Shown: positions 11,884 to 22,914 of the stretch, piece after piece
Layout: every line of letters begins with the position of its first letter
How positions within the stretch are numbered: position 1 is the first letter of the stretch
Origin: Telopea speciosissima
Lineage: Eukaryota; Streptophyta; Magnoliopsida; Proteales; Proteaceae
Length of the DNA: 64,000 bases
Assembly (NCBI RefSeq): GCF_018873765.1
Contig: NC_057925.1
Location: forward strand, 45,973,010-46,037,009
Direction: 5' to 3'
Notes under the pieces: generated by a model
What the model was told of the DNA's origin: nothing
The model's database searches: none
Seen by the model: the letters and a program-made list of their open reading frames with translations, nothing else
Program-made: the position numbers and the translations under genes

Positions 11884-12546
11884 GTGTAAACTAGGCCTCA
11901 TTTATACAATCATACTTAAATATACTTATACACGTGTATTAGACATTTGAAGTAATTAATTTACACAAGCATATTTAAGTGTTTTTTAGAACTACTTTAC
12001 CTTTTTTTCTTTTTACTTGCGTTACCTGCAACGCAAGTAGATGGAACCGTATTTTGTTTTTTTGGGTAAGAACTAAGAAGGAGATGGAAGCGTATGGTGA
12101 ATGGGAATGTTGATTTAGGTTCTTACTCAAAAAATAAAAAAATATTGATTTAATTATGAATTATATTTAGATACGGCAGCGATCACCAGTAGAGTAGCAA
12201 CTGTTTTTCTGTACGAATGTGATATAAGCCACACGCCCATGCGTAGTTTCACACTCGCGTGGGGTGCATAAATTGCGTACCTTACTTATATGTAGCTTTT
12301 TATTATATCTTGACGGCTACGGCTAGATCTCCGTGTGTAGTAGGAAAATAATTGTGGTTAGGGTTAGGGACCATGGTTTGAGCCTTTGAGTTATTGGTAT
12401 CGTATCCTTCGCATCAGACGATACATAATGATTTTACTAGTGGTCGATCTTGATATTGTATCAGTGATATAGTACGAACAAGGGATAAAACAGTCAAAAA
12501 TTCTATTTTTTAAAGTAAAAATAAGGACAAATATATCCGATATGAC

Positions 12547-13330
12547 TAGAGATGTAAACGGATAGTCGAAAATTCGTATTCGATTCGGGTTCGTATTCGT
12601 TTATGAGGATTCGTATTCGAAAATTCACTATTCGGAAATTATCCGAATTCATCCGAAACTAATCAAATACAAATATGGTAATCCATGTTTCTGACCGATT
12701 ATTATCCGATTCGTTTAGCTATCCGATGGTATTAAAATATCCGAAATAAAATATTCGTATCCGTCTATCCGATTAAGTTGTCTTATTGAATTTTGTATTT
12801 TATTTATATTTATAACTTAGTAACTAGTAAGTTAGAAAATATGATTGTTTTATATATCTTACTATTTGACTAGGATAGATGTTATCATATATTTATTAGA
12901 AAAACATATAAAAACAAAACAAAAAGTAGAAATACATAAAAAAATGTAAATAAGACCAAAAAAAGGAATTAGGCAAACCAAAAGTTTAGATGGAAAGCCA
13001 AAAGTCTCGATGGAAAGCCACAAATAAAAATGTAAATAAGACAAAAAAAGATAGGAAAACCAAAAGTCTCGATGGAAACTTGGAAAGCCAAAAACCTCTT
13101 TGAAAACTGAAATATCGGATTCTCGGTCTCTCAACTCTCAACTCTCAAGACTCTCAAGTATAACCCTAAAACTCAACGTTCTCTTTGCCTTCCATTCGCT
13201 GTGACTACAAATCTACAATCCCTCTCTCTCTGGTTTCATGTACATATTGTTTCATGCCCTCCTGCGCACATCTTCGTTGTTACAAGAGACATCGTTCTGC
13301 ATGCGCAATCACCAGTAGCAACTGTCAAAG

Positions 13331-13362
<32 letters not shown>

Positions 13363-14053
13363 ATTGTTTCATATGCATCGTTTTCTTCTTTATAGCATTA
13401 CCCCTGATGCCATTTCTACCATTCTAATTTCTAGCGAATCCATCTCTTGGATCGTCCTCTAAAGTCCCAAAACTCATTGTTCAGGTTGTCGATCTCAAGT
13501 CTGTCGGCAACAGATTTACGTGAGTTTCTATCTTTCAGGTTCTGTTTTTTTTTTTTTTTTTTTTAACTGTATGAATCTGGTTGTTGTATGTTGGATTTGT
13601 TATTAGTCTTATCTACAGCATCACCTATTGCTTTATATTTGTTGGGTTGTTCCATATTCGGATATTGCAGGTTTGGTTGGATTTTAGATCAGGCTTTTCT
13701 GTTTTATTATATTCCTTGCATTTTATGTATTATGTGATACATGATTTCAAATCGGTTTGAAAAACGGAGTGTAATGAAGTCATTTCTAGGAAGAAATAAA
13801 GCTCAATAAATAGAAAACAGTAAACGGACAATCGGATGGTAATCGGATAGAAACATTCGGATATTTGGTATCCGTTGCTAAACGAATCGAATCGGATAAT
13901 ATTCGAAATCCGTTTAACAAGTCGAATTCAAATTTGGTTTTGTGTTATTATATTCGGCGGATATTCGGATCGAATTCGGATAACGGAATTGTAAACAAAT
14001 TCGAATTCGGATAGTACCCAATCCGATTCGAATTCGATCCGTTTACATCTTTA
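12547..14053. mobile_element. hAT-like element, 1507 bp, carrying an RPA70 fragment
   Basis: The 8-bp duplication GATATGAC stands at 12539-12546 and 14054-14061. The termini are inverted: TAGAGATGTAAACGGAT on the left and the complement of TAAAGATGTAAACGGAT on the right. The subterminal regions are dense in CGGATATTCG-like words. The interior is not transposase. It has a short repeated AAAAGTCTCGATGGAAAGCC motif (about 12978-13090), a CT microsatellite (about 13333-13362) and an RPA70-like exon fragment (separate entry). The element sits inside a GATATCGAT-rich repeat, whose halves are at 12370-12540 and 14054-14130. Confidence 0.82.
13394..13519 (+). pseudogene. Captured RPA70 (replication protein A large subunit) exon 1 fragment
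   Basis: Plus-strand codons give SITPDAISTIL, then after a frame change ANPSLGSSSKVPK, then LIVQVVDLKSVGNRFT. They end at a GTGAGT that looks like a kept splice donor. This order matches the N-terminus of plant RPA70B/C-type proteins, the large subunit of the single-stranded-DNA-binding RPA complex in the nucleus: an S-x-T start block, then the VQVVDLK-x-x-GNR-y-T strand of the first OB fold. The frame break is a 7-bp near-duplication (ATTCTA then ATTTCTA), so no protein is made as it stands. The fragment lies wholly inside the hAT-like element at 12547-14053. This is gene capture, not an old host gene. Confidence 0.7.
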
Positions 14054-14402
14054 GATATGACCATCCATTCCTATATTGTATCGATATCGTATCGATTTTA
14101 TAGGTGACAAATACCCAATCCAATCCCGTGCACTAAAACTATGTTAGGGACTTGGCTGTGATAAACGATAATGGTCGCGAAGACGAGAAAATTTGAGAAA
14201 GAATAGACCTCATTTTGTTATTTGTCCGTGTAGCATGCATGCCTCACCATGTATGTTTCATTGTTTCCTCAAAGGTTCATCCTATTCAGTAGTCCTAAAG
14301 CACAAATCCAAGGTTGGATAGGTGGACCCAAGGTCCCCTCATTCATAATAGATTATAAATGTAAGATAACGTGAAGGGAAATGGTTAAAAAACACATATC
14401 AA

Positions 14403-15095
14403 TTTTTTTTTTGGTAAAAGTGAAACTATTTATTGAAACGTGATCAGCACATACTGTCTGAAATACAAATCTCTGACAATCATGGTGTGGAAATGGGCCA
14501 TGATGTCCTACACGCTACGGACAACGCCCTCTGGGCCAAGGAGTCAGCTACGCTGTTAATCTCCCTAGAAATGTGGTGGAAGGTACAAGAGATAAAGAAG
14601 GTACAGAGATGCCGAATATCTTTAACAATATTGAGAGTCTCCCACCTGTGGCGATACTGTGGTATGTGCCAACCGAGATATCATCTCCTTGCTATCCGAC
14701 TCCACCATAATATGCAAGATGCCTTCCTCAATACCTTGAAGCATGCCCCCTTGGATTGCAATTGCTTCACTTTGGAAGATTGATGTGAAATGCTGTGGAT
14801 CAGATACAGCCACAATGGGGTTAGATCTTGAGTCACGAATTACAAACCCAATTCCACATTTTGCCCCAGTTTTTGAAGCATTCACATTAACCTTACAGAA
14901 GAGTTGAGGAGGGGGTGACCAGCGTCTCTCCTGAGAATGGGTTGGAGAGGCGGGCTGTACTGGAAGAGGGTGTGTTTGGCCCATGTTCCCGGGTGATTGA
15001 GGCTTGGTAAAGTACAAGGAAGAGAGTTAAAAACAGATATCATTAAGGCTTAGTAAAGTAAAAGGATTTCACCAAAAAAAAGTGAAGTAAAAGGA
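14403..15095 (-). mobile_element. 5'-truncated LINE with RNase H-like domain and long TSD
   Basis: The minus strand encodes the C-terminal RNase H-like domain found in plant L1-type LINEs. The first part reads FCKVNVNASKTGAKCGIGFV, IRDSRSNPIVAVSD, SEAIAIQGGMLQGIEEGILH and IMVESDSKEMISRL. After one frameshift near 14665 it continues ETLNIVKDIRHLC and ISREINSVADSLAQRALS. The end in element orientation is an A-run (plus-strand T-run at 14403-14412). The element is flanked by a roughly 23-bp target-site duplication: 14379-14402 and 15096-15118 match along AAATGGTTAAAAA and CACATATCAA, apart from one extra A. It is a truncated and dead retrocopy. Confidence 0.85.
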
Positions 15096-15298
15096 AAATG
15101 GTTAAAAACACATATCAAAGGTTTTGTGCACAGCCATGCATAGTACACGGTCGCACATAAATCCATTGGATGGGAACATGCGATTATCAAAATACCCCGC
15201 CACCCATATTTGACAAAATGTCCATGGGATTTCCAAATAAAAAATGACTAATCATTACTAACAATGATTATATGACTAATTTAAAAAACAAGGGAAAA

Positions 15299-15433
15299 AG
15301 ATCTCTACTTGGTCGTGTTTCCTACACTCTCAAATGGGTGAGCACGCCTGGGGATCTACCCAACCAAGAGGCAAAGGCGTCATCTCACAATGCTCTGTGA
15401 GAGGGTGTAGGAAACACCACCAAACAGAGATCT
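15299..15433. mobile_element. MITE, about 135 bp
   Basis: Inverted ends AGATCTCTACTTGGTCGTG and TTTCCTACACTCTC are mirrored on the right by GAGAGGGTGTAGGAAAC and ACCAAACAGAGATCT. I could not settle the exact ends or the TSD. Confidence 0.6.
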
Positions 15434-15436
15434 CTT

Positions 15437-16706
15437 GCCTAAAAAGTGCAAGGGATAGGCACCCTGTCTGAGTGCGGTAAGCTAGTGGGTGGCACGAATG
15501 GGGGTATTGGATGGAGAATCATACAAGAGGGGCATGGAGTCATTTTAAAAGGGGCAAGAGAGAAATGGACACAATAGAAACTAGCTTACGTACGAGACAT
15601 AACCTAGCTTTTTCCTAATTAAAAATTAGGAAAGGGTTCTCTAAGCCACTGGGTTAGGCCGATAAGGTACACAAGCACCCATTTACATGAAATGACTTCG
15701 CTACTCTCTAATATAGGGTGGCGGCCATTTTGTTACAACTCATTTCTGAACTCCCCATATGTTGTTTGCTCAAATAATGATAAATTCAAAACTCAAGGTT
15801 GGTGCAGCATTGAATTCGCTGGAATGAATGAATTTTTATTATCACATGTGGGAGATATATACATCCGATTGATTACAAGAAAGGAAGAATGGATCGAATC
15901 AAATACAACAAAGATATTTTAGATAAAATCAAATTCAATTAACCAAGAAAATAAATCTGCTAGACTTGGAGGGCAAGTAAGCTTGACATTGGAGTAGAAA
16001 AATATGATAAGGTCAAAGGAATTTATTTGAAAATTTTAATCATCATATTTTGTAAGATTTTGACTTAGTTACATAGTCATATTTATAAAAAAGATTTGTT
16101 TGTTATTTCAAACTAATTTTACTTTTTTTTATTTCCCTTTCGTTGTAAGGACAAAGAAACAATTAGAAAGATTTTAGACCATTGAAAAAGGAGAAAGTTC
16201 AAGAGATCGTTGTTTGGTTGTGTAGTGCGGGTGCCAATGAGATCATGTGTAGAAGCATCAACATGGATGAGAACTTTGATTTCAAGAGGGGCTGGAAGGT
16301 AATTACTCGTGCTCATGTGTCTGGGTACAGGAACCACGAGATCAATTCTTTTTCTTTAAAATATAGGAAAAAAGTTTTCGGTGGGGAAGTGTACCTTCCA
16401 TACATAGACAGAGGGGGGGAGGGGGAGGGTGAATTACTGCCCCACCCCCTGTGAAAGGCGTAAACTCCACCCCCAAGATGTTTCTGCGCACTCTCATTGG
16501 CCCCTTGTGCATTAGAGACCATACTCCCCCACAGAGAATGCTCCCCCTAACAATGGTTAAAGGGCTAGAATTTGTAAAATTTAAAAGTTTTATTTTAAAG
16601 ATGTTTATCTCCCTTGATGGTCTATAATTTGCTAATCACTTTTCATGTCATGGGTTAAGTCTCCAAGCTCTAAATTTTCATGTAACCCAGATCTCCCCCT
16701 ACCCCA

Positions 16707-16744
<38 letters not shown>

Positions 16745-17079
16745 TTATGTGAAATATTTTAGTGCACTACAAAACCACCTACCATATTAGCATAGGTACT
16801 ACCTTAGATATGCTAAATCAATAATGAACTCTGTATTTACATAATGGTATATGATGTGGAAAACCTAAATTTATATGCACACGTAAAGCTTTAACCGCGG
16901 CCTCAACCCAAAGTCCAGCCTAGTCCCTTGGAATTGTTATTCAAGTCCCAAGCGCAGTCCACAGGCCAAGAAACCAGCCCAGCCCCAAAAAAAATTAAGG
17001 TGGGCTTGAGTATTTCGGGCCCAAGTTACACCCTTAGTATTTTGTATTTTGTTTTGCCACATTTTTTTTTATGAGAAAA
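15437..17079. other. Non-coding DNA with repeat fragments
   Basis: 15460-15620 is related to 7620-7790. 16205-16350 is related to 5055-5215. A CT microsatellite occupies about 16710-16743. About 16400-16530 holds a TGAATTACTGCCCCACCCCC block that resembles, in reverse, 20395-20490. No gene was recognised. Confidence 0.4.
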
Positions 17080-17234
17080 TGAAAAATATATAAATTAAAG
17101 AGAACAGAAAGTCTGTACATCATACAGAAACGGAGGAATGGCGGTTCTATTTGTGATAGTAAAAAGGGCTAGGGAGTCAGTGGTTGTTTTTGTGCAATAT
17201 ATTCATAATTGAAAAGTTGAAAGTTAGTTCGGCA

Positions 17235-17540
17235 AGTTCAAGATAGGAGGGAAGTAGATTCCAGGGAATACACATATCTCCTTGCAAAGTCAAAAAACTA
17301 TGTAGTCCATAATTATTGAACTAGAATTCTTTGAGATGGATTTCATCCTTCATAGCGTGTTTCCACCCTCGCAAGATTCTGTATAGCTCAACCTCCAATT
17401 TGTCGATTGAACATGAAAATCCTACAGATGTTAAAACACTCTGTCCATCAAGCAAAAAGCAATATGCCCATCCTGTTAGTCCTATAGAAGTTTTGCTACA
17501 TGTTGGTTGGTCTGTGGAACCAAAGGCCATATGAATCTCC
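17235..17540 (-). pseudogene. LINE RNase H-like domain fragment
   Basis: The minus strand reads AFGSTDQPTCSKTSIGLTGW, CSIDKLEVELYRILRGWKHA, MKDEIHLKEF, then a stop, and continues LTLQGDMCIPWNLLPSYLEL. The pattern of a paired Trp, an acidic E-x-x-LYxxLxGWK helix and IPWNLLP fits the RNase H-like tail of plant LINEs. The copy at 40350-40630 has Trp where this one has the stop. Assignment rests on pattern alone. Confidence 0.5.
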
Positions 17541-17658
17541 TTTATGGCAAAAGTTTACCCCTTACTAGTATGGTGTGTAATCTTGGTATTAGTGTATTGG
17601 ATCGGTCTCAGGATAAGTTTCAGTATTGCCTAGAATTGGGACGATTTGGACGCATTCC

Positions 17659-17798
17659 GGATTAGGTCCAATGACATGTACAGTCCTTGGGACCTGATCC
17701 TAGCTCATTTGGAATCTTGAACCAACCTATGGGCCCAATGATTCCAAATGAGCTCAGATCAAATTCCAAGGATGGTACATGTCATTGGACCTGATCCG
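17659..17798. repeat. Long inverted repeat (hairpin), 140 bp
   Basis: Two arms of about 58 bases are inverted about a loop of roughly 23 bases. The left arm begins CGGATTAGGTCCAATGACAT and the right arm ends ATGTCATTGGACCTGATCCG. The other repeat copy has the same hairpin at about 40765-40905. A transcript would form a long, nearly perfect stem. Confidence 0.75.
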
Positions 17799-17942
17799 AG
17801 CTCCCTTATTGTTTGAGGTCGAAACTACTCATCCCATTGTCATCCGATGGTATGGATGCCCATGGTGAAAGAAAATCCGTTTCTTTATTACCTAGACTGT
17901 AGTGACCAATGGTCATATGTATATGCTCGACCATTGTTAGCA

Positions 17943-18050
17943 CTTGTGGTTCCGTTTGGTTGCAAGGGAAATACAAGTATTTTTGGAAGTGACATATATT
18001 TTACCAAGAACTGCAATTATTTCCCTTGCAACCAAACAAAGCCACATGTG
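17943..18050. mobile_element. MITE, about 108 bp
   Basis: Left end CTTGTGGTTCCGTTTGGTTG then CAAGGGAAAT; the right end is ATTTCCCTTGCAACCAAAC then AAAGCCACATGTG. The other repeat copy carries it at about 41053-41160, so it was present before the block was copied. Confidence 0.7.
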
Positions 18051-18684
18051 GGAAATATTGTAGATCCAAAACCAGGTGATTTTGTGGGTCTGCTGGCCTA
18101 GATTGGGAATTGGACCATGGTAGGGGTTGTAATTTCCAAGCAGGAACAGGTTGGACCGATCAGAAAAACCAGACCGAAACTCTAATCAGTTTTGGTTTGG
18201 GATGTAATGAAAATGGTAGAAAATCAAACTGGACCAAAAGTCCAAAGCTAGAAAAGATAAAACCCAATAAGAACCGAAAAACATTATGAAGAATCATGTT
18301 TCCCATTATTTTTAATGTATATCAGTAATGTATGAAAAAACTGAAATCGAAAAGGTAACAGCCCGATATTTCAAACCAATAAAAGGGCAAAACAAACTGG
18401 ATCGGAAACAAAATTTATCTTAACGATTCAATTTGGCCTAATATCAGACCAAAACCGGTTCTTTGAAACCAGAAGCAGGTCAGATGGACCAATTGAGATT
18501 TGAGACCCCTAGATCATGTGTTGTCGGATTATGTAAGGTGCAGGTGCTGAAGGTTCTAATGGTCTGGGCCGAGGGCAGCCCAAGAGCTGAAAATATGACA
18601 ATTTTCGAATTGGCCTGGCCACCCTTGAAGCAACCTTTCAATTCTAAACATGGTCTAGACTCTAGAGGAGCCTCTCTTCATGGG

Positions 18685-18853
18685 GAATTTAGCTTGTCTC
18701 TAGGGAGGCGTGTGCCCAGGGTACTGCCAGGAGGCATCTAGCAGTTGAGCTGTGCTGCACACATCTCGACGCACACCTAGGGATATGTGCGGCACAGCCC
18801 AATGGCTGGCAGCACCCTAGGCATTCCTTGCTCCCTGGAGACGATCCTGATCC
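18685..18853. mobile_element. GC-rich Mutator-like MITE, 169 bp, 9-bp TSD
   Basis: The element runs from GAATTTAGCTTGTCTCTAGG to GGAGACGATCCTGATCC. It is flanked by CTTCATGGG (18676-18684) and CTTGATGGG (18854-18862), a 9-bp duplication with one mismatch. The empty site is visible in the sister repeat near 41778-41795, where CTTCATGGG runs straight into ACCGGG. Members of the same family lie at 48481-48649, 50543-50884 and 50682-50849, with poorer relatives near 18960-19110, 58615-58725 and 60423-60575. Confidence 0.9.
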
Positions 18854-18954
18854 CTTGATGGGACCGGGATCCTCTGTGGCACGATAGGGAGTCTAGTGCA
18901 CATCTAATGGCCTGCGCAGCTCAAGGTGCTCCCAACCGTCAGATGTGCACTGGA

Positions 18955-19112
18955 CACCCCTTGGCCAGGGAGTGCCCAAGGGGCATCCAACCGTTAGGCT
19001 ATGCTGCACATGGTTCACTAGGTGCGCACCGGGATGTGTGCGGCACAGCCCACCATTGAATGCCCCCTGGGCGTGCCTTGGGTGCTGAGCTCCCTGGAGA
19101 GGAGCCGGATCC
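18955..19112. mobile_element. Related GC-rich MITE, degenerate
   Basis: GCCAGGGAGTGCCCAAGGGG opens the block and GCTCCCTGGAGAGGAGCCGG closes it, with GGATGTGTGCGGCACAGCCC in the middle. These are the hallmarks of the 169-bp family. No clean TSD was found. Confidence 0.6.
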
Positions 19113-21102
19113 GAACTTGACATCTTCAGAGCGCTCTATTTTAGATGGATTCCGTAGTGTATCGCACAAAAAACCTGGAAATTCAATATCAAAACCAAAA
19201 TCTCAGATTTGTTTATAAGTCCCATGAACAGTAACCATTTGGTGGGATTTTGAAGTGCCACATCAATGCCAAAGCATTTATTAATGATCTTTCCTGAGCT
19301 TTCATAAGTTCAAAAGCTCAAATTAATCAAACAAAATTGAGGGTGGGATTTTGAAATGCCACATCAACATTTTCCCATCCCAATTCTCCCACCTCAACTA
19401 AGTCCCCTCAAACAAACGGGACTTGAAGAGAGAAAAATGTGCAATTTATACGGAGAAGATTAAGATGTAAAGATCCTTCCTCATACCTAATAACTAATAT
19501 AATTGATATTTTATATTAAAAATATGAGAGATCATTGGTGGGCATGATCACAATAAAGGGTTAGTAACTTAGTATTTTAGACAAAATCATGAATTTTAGG
19601 GTATTTCTAACACTTCGGATTATGCGGGAAAATATTAATTTTATCTATGTAGTCTATTTCTCTAGAGCATGGTTTTAGGTATCAAACACATATAGACTGT
19701 AATGGACGATTCGTATCGATATCAGCCGTATCGATATCAGCCAACACTGATATCAATACTTGGCTGATCTAGTATCAGTGGAACGGGATGGATCAAGATC
19801 CAAGGGTAAAATTGTAAAAAAAAAAAAACCCTGATTTTTAAGAAAAACCAGAGGCAATATTGTTAGAAACATGCCATTCCGTGCCAACTCGATCGGATAC
19901 CATCAGGGTTTTAAGAATTGGGAATTGGTCGATTCATATCGGAATCAGTCATGATCGATCCTAGTTTCTACCGATCCAACATTGTCGATTCACACTCAAA
20001 TACCCTAAAAATTCTCTGCTTTTCGATCTGAGGACCGATTCTAGGGTTCTTGAACACCAATTCGGGTCATTCAATCCAATCCGGTTTGGAATCACCAATG
20101 AGGCAATGACCAATTCCATCCTTAATTCTGTGTTTTAAAACCCTCGGATATAGTGCATTTAAACCATGCTCTAGACCATGAATTCCCTTAATTGTACTAT
20201 CTAATAAAAATTCTCTGCTTGTCGATCTGATTACCCTTGGATTAGTAATCTGTATTAGGTTTGTTAGGATTGACGGTGATAATGGTATTGATTTTGTATT
20301 CCTGTTATGTCTTGTATCTCTCTAGTCATTAAATTAGTTTCCTATTCTATTTTTGGTTTCCAAGGTTGACTGTATCAACCGTATATTATGTATGGGGAGT
20401 GCTGGGATCACGCGAGTCAGCCAATGAGAACGCGCATTGGTATCTAGAGGTGGAATTTTCGCCTTTCATGGGAGGCAGTCATTTTGCTCCCCTTATGTGG
20501 GTGTGGCGAAGAGGAAGTTGTTCTTTGTTTTTCATCAAAGTTGCCTTGGTTGGAAGGGTGTTTCGCCTTAAATCCTTGTAAAATTGATGGAAAATTGGTT
20601 TTTTCAAATAACGGGTCGTGTGATTCCGGTGTTAGTGTTTATGTTGGTAGGAATCAAAGTGTCAAAATCAAATTGAAACCATTTACCAAATCCAACAAAG
20701 CCATTTATGTCAAAACCTTAAAAACCTTTTAATAAATGATTTAATTTTTTATTTTAAAATTAAGACCGTTTAGTAAACCCAAGCAAACCGTTTAAAAAAA
20801 TAGTAAACCATTTAAACCGAAACAAATATTAGTGGTATATACTATATAATGGCAATAAGTAACCATACATGATAAACATGTACTCCACCAGCACCATACA
20901 TCTTTCCAAACAGGTCTCACCCAAAATCCCCTCAAATGCTTGATGCAAGCAAGAAGCATTAACCCTTTTTCCACCATTAGAATTTACAATCTGAGTCTTG
21001 GTCGTCTTAGATTACATCATCGTAATTTAGCATTAAAATTTCATTCATCCATTAACAATCCACTCCAGAGAGAAACAAACACATAAAATGAAACTAAATT
21101 AA
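19113..21102. other. Non-coding repeat-rich DNA
   Basis: 19680-19900 is a GATATCAGCC-rich copy of the repeat also seen at 10725. 19915-20110 belongs to the GAATTGGTCGATTC-rich family seen at 6005, 8050 and 63800. Frames at 20366-20732 have no recognisable domain and overlap a block that resembles 16400-16530 in reverse. 20700-20820 is rich in AACCGTTTAAA words. Confidence 0.4.
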
Positions 21103-21181
21103 GTTGTGTTTGATATGCATTCTAACTATTTTTATCGTCCGATAATGCAAAATCGACCTAGAATGCATATCAAACACAGCC
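21103..21181. mobile_element. Tourist-like MITE, 79 bp, TAA TSD
   Basis: The element starts GTTGTGTTTGATATGCATTC and ends GAATGCATATCAAACACAGC plus C. It is flanked by TAA at 21100-21102 and TAA at 21182-21184. The 3-bp TAA/TTA target and the G-rich TGTGTTTG terminus point to the PIF/Harbinger (Tourist) group. The 115-bp relative at 58846-58960 has TTA on both sides. Confidence 0.8.
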
Positions 21182-21299
21182 TAAGAGACTAATAGATAAA
21201 ACAAAAGGAAAGAATCACAGGTGGTAATCTGGCAAACACTAAAGAATGTTGTCCAATCCAGTTAATTTATTGCCATTTAGTCACAGCTTTTGTTACATA

Positions 21300-21610
21300 A
21301 ACCCAAAGCTTTCTCATAGTGTAGCTCTATGTTGTGCATGCCCAGCAGCTATAGTGGCATTCCAAGAACAAGAGATAGGAACTGATGTTCTATTAAGAGA
21401 ATTCATTTCAATGTTAACCTGATGAAATCCCTTGGATATGGCGATTTGGAGGGCCTGTTGAACTGCTAACGCTTCAGCAACATGAGCAAAGATGTATCCA
21501 ACAAATTCCTCAAAACCCACAAATAAACTGTCCATAATGATCTCTAAACTGATACCTGCATGACCAGGAGCACCCATACAAGAACCATCAACATTAGCTT
21601 TGAACTGTTA
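21300..21610 (-). pseudogene. LINE RNase H-like domain fragment
   Basis: The minus strand reads FKANVDGSCMGAPGHAGISL, then FAHVAEALAVQQALQIAIS and KGFHQVNIEMNS. These match the first strand (VDGS), the AEA helix and the G-x-x-x-V-x-x-E-x-NS segment of LINE-type RNase H. It is surrounded by non-coding DNA, and no reverse transcriptase was found next to it. Confidence 0.65.
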
Positions 21611-22914
21611 AGGGAGGAGAAGAGGTTCCCAGACAAAGTGTAAAATTTTAGTAGTAAAGTGCTTCTGGTTATAATCAAAATAATCATTGAGGAAGTTCTT
21701 GGCAGCATGAAACTAATGTTTGGTTGGAATCTTGGAAATCAAGACTTGTAGCAACTAGCTAGTATACTCATAAGACTGAAAGCTCTGGCCCAATTCCTTC
21801 TTTTGCCAATTGAATCATGTCTATTACTACTTTTTTTCTCATCAACCCAAGAAAGAACTGGAATCGGCACGGATCAGCCGATTCCATAGATCCCAGTGAT
21901 GAATTCCCACCCAAAAGTTCTAAAATGGATCCAAGAGGAAAGGTAAGGAAGCTGAGCAAAAAGTGAACCATGTCTTCCCAACTTCAGCATACAGTGCTTT
22001 GTTAATTGTCTTACTAATCATTAACTTCATAGTAATATCTACTGGAGAAGATCTGGATAAAATCCATCTACTCTGAGTCTTCACTTCACCTCTTATCTCA
22101 AATTTTAAGTCTTCAGAAGTAAATCCTTGCTTTCTGTCAGAGGTGTCTTGGAACATAACGATCCCTTGAGCAGATTCAGTAAATATGGTCTATACACAAT
22201 ACAAAATATTCTGAGGTACCCACCCAGTGTACTCATAATACTTGAAACAATGAATAGCTGATTTAAAGGATTCCCAACCTCAAAACTGAGTGAATTCTTA
22301 ACTACAAAGTAAAATAGACTAAATTGTAAATGCGCATAAAGATCTCAAAGGAGTTTATAAGTCTTCATTCTTCAATTCTCTAACTAGTCATTGTATAACA
22401 AACAGAAAGAGATTAACAAAATATGTGTCAATTATTAAGGCCTTTTGCAAGACAAAAAAACAGAAAGCACAAGGGGATTGAAGAGACAGAGATATTGCAA
22501 AGTGAAGCCATAGGAGACCAGTCTAGCCCCAAATTAGGCAAGAAGTCAAAAACCCAACTAGGAGTACATGAAAGTAGTCTCCCTAAAATGTCTACAATGC
22601 AAGGTGAAAATTATACCTTCCAGGCATCAATACTCAGTATGGACTCTTGGAGGGAACTCATGTCTTTGAGCCCTAGTTTATGCAATAGTGTCACAATAGT
22701 AGTTGGATACATGGGTTCTACCTGAAAATCATCGATTACCATGAACTTCGTCTTTCCACAAACAAACACTCCTCTATTTTCTTCAGGACTTTCAGCTTCA
22801 TCTTCAAAATAAAAAAATCCTCTAGAATAGTGTGTTGTTCTATAAACGAAACATCCATGACAAACATAAGCCTATGTTTTATGAGCAAATTACTTACAAA
22901 TTTAAATGAAGTTT
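21611..22914. other. Non-coding DNA, possible further LINE debris
   Basis: Open frames on the minus strand (21768-22156) may extend the LINE remnant upstream, but no motif is clear. Nothing else was recognised. Confidence 0.3.

Larger units (their letters stand above)
17080..18965. repeat. Dispersed duplication, copy A
   Basis: This block is closely matched, in the same orientation, by 40190-41895. Both start AAATTAAAGAGAACAGAAAG and run through an RNase H-like fragment, a 140-bp hairpin and a small MITE. They then share a GAATCATGTTTCCCATTATT stretch, ACATGGTCTAGACTCTAG and a GTGCACTGGACACCC end. Copy A is longer because a 169-bp MITE sits at 18685-18853. The block is non-coding, so it is best read as two copies of a transposon-derived repeat. 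Confidence 0.85.

Noticed and set aside
18463-19123. Frames in the GC-rich part of the 17-kb repeat
   Set aside because: They overlap MITE sequence and are not kept between the two repeat copies.
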